A stretch of DNA of 64,000 nucleotides. Origin: Stenotrophomonas sp. SAM-B. GTDB lineage: Bacteria > Pseudomonadota > Gammaproteobacteria > Xanthomonadales > Xanthomonadaceae. The stretch is from positions 454,001-518,000 of the forward strand of contig NZ_JABBXB010000001.1 in NCBI RefSeq assembly GCF_013387485.1, given 5' to 3'. Shown one piece after another: positions 58,628 to 64,000 of the stretch; position 1 is the first letter of the stretch, and the number at the start of each line of letters is the position of its first letter. A model generated the notes under the pieces. That model did not search any database. It saw only the letters and a program-made list of their open reading frames with translations, and was not told the DNA's origin. The translations under genes were made by a program, and so were the position numbers.

Positions 58628-59050
58628 ATGAGCACCATCCGTTGCGACATCGTCAGCGCCGAGCAGGAAATCTTCCGTGGTGAGGCGACCCTGGTCGTGG
58701 CCACCGGTGAGCTGGGTGAGCTGGGCATCGCGCCCAAGCACGCCCCGCTGATCACCCGGCTGAAGCCGGGCAAGGTGGTGGTGACCACGCCGAGCGGCGA
58801 GCAGATCGACTTCGCCATCTCCGGCGGCATTCTCGAAGTGCAGCCGCAGGTCGTGACCGTGCTGGCCGACACCGCGATCCGTGCCCAGGACATCGACGAA
58901 GCCTCGGTCCGCAAGGCCAAGGAAGAAGCCGAGCGCATCCTGGCCAATCGTGGTGAAGCAATGGAAGTGGCCGAAGCGCAGCAGCGCCTGGCGGAAGTGT
59001 CCGCCCAGCTGCAGGCGCTGGAGCGCCTGCGCAAGAACCTCAAGCACTAA
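58628..59050 (+). CDS. atpC: ATP synthase F1 subunit epsilon
   Basis: A 140-residue regulatory subunit of the central stalk: an N-terminal beta-sandwich ([47 protein letters not shown]) and a C-terminal helical pair ending [21 protein letters not shown]. Last gene of the operon and followed by a strong terminator. Confidence 0.96.
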   Translation: MSTIRCDIVSAEQEIFRGEATLVVATGELGELGIAPKHAPLITRLKPGKVVVTTPSGEQIDFAISGGILEVQPQVVTVLADTAIRAQDIDEASVRKAKEEAERILANRGEAMEVAEAQQRLAEVSAQLQALERLRKNLKH

Positions 59051-59086
59051 GCGGTGCGGCGCGACGGCGCCTTCCGCGAAGGGGAA

Positions 59087-59113
59087 AACGCCGGCTTGCC
59101 GGCGTTTTTTTTT
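59087..59113 (+). terminator. Intrinsic terminator of the atp operon
   Basis: ACGCCGG / CCGGCGT stem around CTTG (59088-59105) followed by a run of nine T. It lies 37 bp after the atpC stop. Confidence 0.95.
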
Positions 59114-59135
59114 GCCTGCCTCCCGGTACGCCGGA

Positions 59136-59546
59136 TCAGCGGAAGATCAGGGTCCGCATCAGCAGGAACGACAGACCGGCCAGTGCGCCTTCGACCAGCG
59201 GCTTGGCCAGCCATGCATAGCGCAGCCCCAGGTGCTCGGCCGCCAGCGTCACCAGCAGCGTGCTGATCGCGGTCAGCACCGCCCAGAGCAGCAGGAAGCG
59301 CACGAACCGCGGCCAGCCCAGGCGGTGCTCGCCATCGCGGGCGAAGGTGTAGCGGCCGTTGAGCCAGAAGCCGAGCAGCATCCCGCTCACGCGCCCGAGC
59401 AGGTTGCCCGGGGCGGCCGGCATGCCGAGCGCGGTGGCGGCCACGAACACCGCCCAGTCCACGACCAGTTGGACCAGGCCGACGACGAGGTAGCTGCTAC
59501 CTTGGCGGAGGAGACTCACGGGAAATCCGGGTGCGGACAATCCCAC
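59136..59546 (-). CDS. GtrA-family membrane protein
   Basis: A 136-residue protein with four membrane segments in the GtrA pattern (SSYLVVGLVQLVVDWAVFVAA, LGRVSGMLLGFWLNGRYTF, RFLLLWAVLTAISTLLVTLA and VEGALAGLSFLLMRTLIFR). GtrA proteins are thought to move glycolipid or polysaccharide precursors across the membrane; often paired with a glycosyltransferase, not seen here. The start is GTG 59546; a GTG at 59519 is another option. It converges on atpC and diverges from glmU. Confidence 0.8.
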   Translation of the reverse strand: MGLSAPGFPVSLLRQGSSYLVVGLVQLVVDWAVFVAATALGMPAAPGNLLGRVSGMLLGFWLNGRYTFARDGEHRLGWPRFVRFLLLWAVLTAISTLLVTLAAEHLGLRYAWLAKPLVEGALAGLSFLLMRTLIFR

Positions 59547-59604
59547 ATGTTAACGAGCGTCGCACTAGAATTCCCATCAACGATTCCCGGAACGTGATCT
59601 ACCC

Positions 59605-60969
59605 ATGACCCAACCCCTGCACGTGATCATCCTGGCCGCCGGTGCCGGCAAGCGCATGAAGTCGGCCCTGCCGAAGGTGCTGCAGCCCATCGCCGGGCGC
59701 CCGATGCTTGCCCATGTCATCGACACCGCGCGCCAGCTGCAGCCGGAAGCGATCCACGTGGTGTACGGCCATGGCGGCGAAGCGGTCCGGCAGGCGTTTG
59801 CCGACCAGCCCGACCTGCGCTGGGCCGAGCAGGGCCAGCAGCTGGGCACCGGCCATGCCGTACTGCAGGCGATGCCGGAGGTGCCCGATGCGGCGACCGT
59901 GCTGGTGCTCTACGGCGACGTGCCGCTGATCCGCGCCGAGACGCTGCGCCACCTGTTGTCGCAGCCGGGCCGGTTGGCCGTGCTGGTGGCGGAGGTTGCC
60001 GACCCGACCGGTTACGGCCGCATCGTGCGCAATGCGGAGGGCAAGGTCGGCGCGATCGTCGAGCAGAAGGATGCCAGCGACGAACAGCGCAGCATCCGTA
60101 CCATCAACACCGGCATCATCACCGCCGAATCGACCGCACTGCGTCGTTGGCTGTCGCAGCTCTCCAATGCCAATGCGCAGGGCGAGTACTACCTGACCGA
60201 CATCTTTGCCGCGGCGGCGAGCGATTACACCCCGGCCGAGATGGCCTTCGTGCAGGAGCCGCAGGACGCCGAAGGCGCCAACGATCCCTGGCAGCTGGCC
60301 CAGCTGGAGCGTGCCTGGCAGCTGCGTGAAGTGCGTGCGCTGTGCGCGCAGGGCGCGCGCGTGCTGGACCCGGCACGGCTGGATATCCGCGGCACGGTCA
60401 CCGTCGGCAGCGACGTGCAGATCGATGTCAACGTGATCCTGGAAGGGCGCGTGGTGCTGGGCGATGGCGTCAGCATCGGCGCTTTCACCCGGCTCAAGGA
60501 TGTCACCCTGGCCGCCGGTACCGTGGTCAAGCCGCACTGCGATCTGGACGGCGTGGTCAGCGAAGGCGCGGCGGACATCGGTCCGTTCGCCCGTCTGCGA
60601 CCCGGCACCGTGCTGGCCGAAGGTTCACACGTGGGCAATTTCGTGGAGACCAAGAAGGTGGTGCTGGGGGCGGGCAGCAAGGCCAACCATCTCACCTATC
60701 TGGGCGATGCGGTGATCGGCAGCAAGGTCAACATCGGCGCGGGCACCATCACCTGCAACTACGACGGCGTGAACAAGTCGCAGACCACCATCGGTGACCG
60801 TGCCTTCATCGGGTCCAACAGCTCGCTGGTCGCGCCGGTGGTGATCGGGGAAGGTGCCACGGTCGCGGCAGGGTCGGTGATCACCCGCGGCGCGCCGGCG
60901 GACAAGCTGACTGTCGCCCGTGCCCGCCAGGAAACGATCGACGGCTGGAAGCGCCCCACCAAGAAGTAG
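59605..60969 (+). CDS. glmU: GlmU: N-acetylglucosamine-1-phosphate uridyltransferase / glucosamine-1-phosphate acetyltransferase
   Basis: A 454-residue bifunctional enzyme that makes UDP-N-acetylglucosamine for peptidoglycan and LPS. N-terminal pyrophosphorylase: [33 protein letters not shown] and [10 protein letters not shown]-terminal left-handed beta-helix acetyltransferase (residues 255-450, with [25 protein letters not shown] and [20 protein letters not shown] [21 protein letters not shown]). The TAG stop codon is part of a GTAG element. Confidence 0.97.
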   Translation: MTQPLHVIILAAGAGKRMKSALPKVLQPIAGRPMLAHVIDTARQLQPEAIHVVYGHGGEAVRQAFADQPDLRWAEQGQQLGTGHAVLQAMPEVPDAATVLVLYGDVPLIRAETLRHLLSQPGRLAVLVAEVADPTGYGRIVRNAEGKVGAIVEQKDASDEQRSIRTINTGIITAESTALRRWLSQLSNANAQGEYYLTDIFAAAASDYTPAEMAFVQEPQDAEGANDPWQLAQLERAWQLREVRALCAQGARVLDPARLDIRGTVTVGSDVQIDVNVILEGRVVLGDGVSIGAFTRLKDVTLAAGTVVKPHCDLDGVVSEGAADIGPFARLRPGTVLAEGSHVGNFVETKKVVLGAGSKANHLTYLGDAVIGSKVNIGAGTITCNYDGVNKSQTTIGDRAFIGSNSSLVAPVVIGEGATVAAGSVITRGAPADKLTVARARQETIDGWKRPTKK

Positions 60970-61037
60970 TGCCGGCCGCTGGCCGGCACCCCGGCAGTCC
61001 CGAGAGCATCACGGTGCCGGCCAGCGGCCGGCACTAC
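60966..61037. repeat. Inverted pair of GTAG (SMAG/REP-type) palindromes
   Basis: 60966-60988 on the plus strand (GTAGTGCCGGCC core) and 61014-61037 on the minus strand, with the same core, separated by 25 bp. The plus-strand GTAG ends glmU (TAG at 60967-60969), and the minus-strand GTAG ends the histidine kinase (TAG at 61034-61036). Same type as at 38.1-38.2 kb. Confidence 0.88.
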
Positions 61038-62401
61038 CGGGCGTCGGCCGGCAGGAACACCGCCACGCACAGGCCGCCCTCGCGGCGGTTCTGCAGCGAA
61101 ATGCGGCCACCATGCGCTTCGACGATCTCACGGGTCAGCGCCAGGCCGAGCCCGGTGCCGTTGCGCTTCGTGGAGTAGAACGGCATCAACGCGTTCTGTA
61201 GCACCGCCTCGTTCATGCCCTTGCCGCGATCCAGCACTTCCAGCCGCAGCCACTGCGGCAGACGGGTCAGGCGGACCTCGACGTCGTCATTCGGCGGCTC
61301 GGCTTCGCCACACGCTTCATGGGCATTCTTGAGCAGGTTCAGCAGCGCCTGCCCGAGCTGGGCGATGTCCACGCGGCTCTGCAGATCGTCGGGTACCTCC
61401 GCCATCCGGAACGGAATCTGGTGCTGCAGCCCGCCCAGGAACAGGTTCCACTGCACGGTCTGCAACTGCGGCTGCGGCAGCTTGGCGAAGCGCGCATAGC
61501 CGCGGATGAATCCTTCCAGGTGGCGGGCGCGCTCTTCGATGGTGGTGAACACTTCTTCCAGCCGTTCGGTCTTGCCGCGCCGGACCAGCTCGCCACCGGA
61601 ATGCGCCAGCGAGGCGATCGGCGCCAGGGAGTTGTTCAACTCGTGGCTGATCACCCGGATCACCTTCTTCCACGTCTGCACTTCCTGGCGGCGCAGTTCG
61701 GCGGTCAGCAGGCGGATCAGCAGCAGGTCGTGCGGGCGCCCGTTGAGATGGAAGTTGCGGCGTGACAGATGGTAGATCTGCTCATCGTCTTCATCGTGCT
61801 CATCGTCGCTGTCCTGGCCTTCGCCGCGCACGGCGAACAGGCTGTCGCCGCCGCGGGCGATGGCATCGCGCAGTTCGATCGGCATCGTCGCCATGACGTC
61901 GTGCATGCGCTGGCCTTCCAGCTTCCAGCCGCTGTGCAGCAGCTTGCGCGCCGCCAGGTTGGAGAACACCACGCGCTGCACGCCGTCGCCCCCGTGCGCC
62001 AGCAACAGCATCGACACCGGCGTGTTCTGCACCATGGTGTCCAGCAGCAGCTCGCGCTGGACCAGGTCCTGGCGCTGCGCGCGCAGCACGTCGCCCAGCT
62101 CGCGGTGGGCCTGGACCAGATCGCCCAGCTCATCATTGGACGGCCAGTAGATGCCGAAGTTGTATTCGCCGTCGCGGTAGCTGCTGGTGGTACCGGACAG
62201 GGCGCGCAGCAATGAGCGGATCGGTGCCGTCGCGCGGCGCAGGCTCCACCACATCAGCGCCAGCAGCACGACGACCGAAATGCACGTGACCGCCCAGCCA
62301 TGGTCCAGCCAGTACGCGAGGTACCAGGGGAACGCGGCCGCCAGTGCCAGCACCGGCAGCAGGCGCAGGAACAACCGGAAGGTGAAGGAGCGGCGTTTCA
62401 T
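61034..62401 (-). CDS. NtrY-like sensor histidine kinase
   Basis: A 455-residue membrane kinase: two membrane segments (residues 8-28 and 34-55), a HAMP-like linker, an unusually acidic loop (GQDSDDEHDEDDEQIY, about residues 195-210), HisKA-like block with the phospho-histidine in VIRVISHELNNSLAPIASLAHS, and ATPase motifs NLLKNAHEAC, LDRGKGM and GTGLGLALTREIV. The LNNSLAPI form of the H-box is typical of NtrB/NtrY-type kinases. It overlaps the response regulator by 4 nt (ATGA). Its stop codon lies in a GTAG element. Confidence 0.93.
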   Translation of the reverse strand: MKRRSFTFRLFLRLLPVLALAAAFPWYLAYWLDHGWAVTCISVVVLLALMWWSLRRATAPIRSLLRALSGTTSSYRDGEYNFGIYWPSNDELGDLVQAHRELGDVLRAQRQDLVQRELLLDTMVQNTPVSMLLLAHGGDGVQRVVFSNLAARKLLHSGWKLEGQRMHDVMATMPIELRDAIARGGDSLFAVRGEGQDSDDEHDEDDEQIYHLSRRNFHLNGRPHDLLLIRLLTAELRRQEVQTWKKVIRVISHELNNSLAPIASLAHSGGELVRRGKTERLEEVFTTIEERARHLEGFIRGYARFAKLPQPQLQTVQWNLFLGGLQHQIPFRMAEVPDDLQSRVDIAQLGQALLNLLKNAHEACGEAEPPNDDVEVRLTRLPQWLRLEVLDRGKGMNEAVLQNALMPFYSTKRNGTGLGLALTREIVEAHGGRISLQNRREGGLCVAVFLPADAR

Positions 62402-63738
62402 TCGCGCGGAATGCCGTAACGGTCCATGCGCCGGTACAGCGCCTGGCGGCTGAGCCCGAGTTCGGCAGCGGTCTGGGCGATGATGCCGTGGTTGTGGGCC
62501 AGTGCGGTCTCGATCCGGCTGCGGTCCGGGTCCACCGTCGGGGCGGCCGCGCGCGGTGCGGCGGTGCGCGGCAGGTTGAGATCGGCGACCTCGATGCGCG
62601 GGCCGGTGGCCAGCAGGTCGGCGCGCTGCAGCACGTTGCGCAGTTCGCGCACGTTGCCGGGCCAGGGGTGGCGTTGCAGCGCGGTGGCGGCGGCGGTGGA
62701 CAGCGGCTTGCCACTGCCCAGGAAGCGTTCGGCCAGCGGCAGGATGTCGCCGGGCCGTTCGGCCAGCGGCGGCAGCGCCAGCTCGACGGTGTTGAGGCGG
62801 TAGTACAGATCCTCGCGGAACTGACCGTCGCGGATCATCGTCGGCAGGTCGGCATTGGTCGCGCTGATCACCCGCACTTTGACCTGGCGCTCGCGGTTGG
62901 AGCCCAGCCGTTCGAAGCGGCCGGTCTCGAGTACGCGCAGCAGCTTCATCTGTCCGCTGGAGGAGAGGTTGCCGATCTCGTCCAGGAACAGCGTGCCGCC
63001 GTCTGCCGCTTCGAACTTGCCTTCGCGTGCCTTGTTGGCACCGGTGTAGGCGCCGGCTTCGGCACCGAACAGCTCGGCTTCGATCAGCTCGGCGGGAATC
63101 GCCCCGCAGTTGAGCGCGACGAACGGTCCCTTTGCGACCAGCGAGTTGGCCTGGATGATCTCGGCGATCTTCTCCTTGCCCGCACCGTTGGGACCGGTGA
63201 TCAGCACCGGCAGTGCCGAGCGTGCGACCTGGCAGGCCAGGCTGACCACGCGCTCGCTGGCAGGATCGGCCACCACCGCACCGCGCAGGTCGTAGCGCGC
63301 CTCCAGCGCCGAACGGTCGCGCTGTTCGCGGTCGCGGCGGCGATCGAGTTCGCGGCGGGTTTCGGAGAGCTCCAGCAGGTTGTTGACCGTGATCAGCAGC
63401 TTGCGGTCGTCCCAGGGCTTGGCCAGGTAGTCCGCGGCGCCGGCCTTGACCAGATCGACCGCGCTGCTGAGATGCGTCCAGGCGGTCAGCAGGATCACCG
63501 GCAGGTCGGGGTGGCGGGCGCGGATCTGCTGGAACAGCGCTTCGCCTTCCTCGCCGGAAGTGGTGTCCTCGGTGAAGTTCATGTCCTGGATCACCAGGTC
63601 CACCGGCTGTTGTTCCAGCAGCTCCAGCCCCTGTTCGGGCGAAAGCGCGTGCAGGGTGTCGATGTCGTGCAGCGAGAACAGCACGTCGAGTGCCGTGCCG
63701 ACGCTGGCGTTGTCGTCAATGATCAGGATCGAGGGCAT
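62398..63738 (-). CDS. NtrC-family sigma-54 response regulator
   Basis: A 446-residue regulator: receiver (acidic pair ILIIDDNAS, phospho-Asp in DLVIQDMNF, Thr in ILLTAWT, Lys in DYLAKPWDD), AAA+ domain and C-terminal Fis-type helix-turn-helix (HGIIAQTAAELGLSRQALYRRMDRYG). Walker A is ITGPNGAGKEKIAEI where most members have GESGTGKE, and the sigma-54-binding loop is GAYTGA rather than GAFTGA; the latter change is a known functional variant. The kinase gene overlaps its end. Whether it needs sigma-54 cannot be settled here. Confidence 0.93.
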   Translation of the reverse strand: MPSILIIDDNASVGTALDVLFSLHDIDTLHALSPEQGLELLEQQPVDLVIQDMNFTEDTTSGEEGEALFQQIRARHPDLPVILLTAWTHLSSAVDLVKAGAADYLAKPWDDRKLLITVNNLLELSETRRELDRRRDREQRDRSALEARYDLRGAVVADPASERVVSLACQVARSALPVLITGPNGAGKEKIAEIIQANSLVAKGPFVALNCGAIPAELIEAELFGAEAGAYTGANKAREGKFEAADGGTLFLDEIGNLSSSGQMKLLRVLETGRFERLGSNRERQVKVRVISATNADLPTMIRDGQFREDLYYRLNTVELALPPLAERPGDILPLAERFLGSGKPLSTAAATALQRHPWPGNVRELRNVLQRADLLATGPRIEVADLNLPRTAAPRAAAPTVDPDRSRIETALAHNHGIIAQTAAELGLSRQALYRRMDRYGIPRE

Positions 63739-63795
63739 GCGGCAACGAAGGACCAGGAAGAAGGCAGAGAGTACCGGAGCCGTGGGCCCTCGTGC

Positions 63796-63840
63796 AGGGC
63801 GGGGCCTTGCTGGCCGCTGCCGGACTGCGGCCCCCGCCCT
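63796..63840. other. Imperfect inverted repeat between permease end and regulator
   Basis: AGGGCGGGGCC ... GGCCCCCGCCCT, an imperfect GC-rich inverted repeat in the 129-bp gap between the FtsX-like permease stop and the NtrC gene. No T-run follows on either side. Confidence 0.45.
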
Positions 63841-63867
63841 TGCGGGGACCGCCTTCGGAACGGGCCG

Positions 63868-64000
63868 TCAGGCACTCCGGGTGGCGACGGCGGGGGGCAC
63901 GGACGCGGCGCGGCGGGCCGGGCCGAACACCGCGATCTGGCCGAGCAGCCACAGCAGGACCGCGCCGATCGGCAGGTAGCTGATGGGCATGCGCGGCAGC
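63868..64000 (-). CDS. FtsX/MacB-like ABC permease, C-terminal end (partial)
   Basis: Only the last 43 residues are in the window: one membrane segment (ISYLPIGAVLLWLLGQIAVF) then PARRAASVPPAVATRSA and the stop codon at 63868-63870. The membrane segment followed by a short Pro/Arg/Ala tail is the usual C-terminus of FtsX-like permeases of MacB-type exporters. The gene continues beyond the window edge. It is upstream of the NtrC/NtrY pair in the same direction, so the pair may regulate it. Confidence 0.6.
   Translation of the reverse strand, partial: LPRMPISYLPIGAVLLWLLGQIAVFGPARRAASVPPAVATRSA

Overview
The window is one stretch of chromosome from a high-GC gammaproteobacterium of the Xanthomonadaceae, most likely Stenotrophomonas or a close relative. 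Three things point there: the protein sequences (RpoD, AtpA, MdoH, GlmU), the pairing of an E2 with an E3 that carries its own lipoyl domain, and several GTAG-headed palindromes of the SMAG/REP type known from Stenotrophomonas. The genes are mostly housekeeping, with two accessory stretches (about 6.0-9.0 kb and 9.0-31.4 kb). No rRNA, CRISPR array, complete insertion sequence or prophage was seen. Layout: 0-2.8 kb, minus-strand lipid A acyltransferase, ribA and a PH-domain membrane protein; 2.8-6.0 kb, dtd, rpoD (extended -10 promoter, strong terminator) and a secreted orphan; 6.0-9.0 kb, an AT-richer patch with a truncated HipA-like kinase, tRNA-Ile2(CAU) and a secreted orphan; 9.0-12.8 kb, a serine hydrolase, an ArsB-type permease and an MFS transporter; 12.9-17.1 kb, a two-component system transcribed toward dgkA and eptA (lipid A phosphoethanolamine), both target genes preceded by the same 11-bp-phased direct repeat; 17.2-22.6 kb, two poorly known proteins, a TonB-dependent receptor divergent from an AraC regulator, and an ABM monooxygenase; 22.8-28.7 kb, SulP permease, chemoreceptor with a FliA-type promoter, and a basic amino acid antiporter; 28.7-31.4 kb, a complete arsenic locus acr3-arsR / arsH-arsC; 31.4-38.2 kb, opgH/mdoH, an esterase and algZ-algR-hemC; 38.2-46.3 kb, a DUF481 protein, a lipoprotein, a WYL regulator, metQ, glpD-glpK, an OmpW protein and a DNA glycosylase; 46.4-51.3 kb, aceF - secreted protein - lpd and an outer-membrane barrel; 51.5-59.1 kb, a candidate small RNA and the full atpIBEFHAGDC operon; 59.1-64.0 kb, GtrA protein, glmU, a NtrY/NtrC-like pair and the end of an FtsX-like permease. 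The main points worth a second look are the shared operator before dgkA and eptA, a minus-strand terminator and large hairpin between the barrel gene and the atp operon that suggest an undescribed small RNA, intercistronic hairpins inside the atp operon, four genes whose stop codon TAG lies inside the GTAG head of a REP-like element, and the FliA promoter with long leader before the chemoreceptor. All functional calls are from reading the sequence and from family knowledge; no database search was run.
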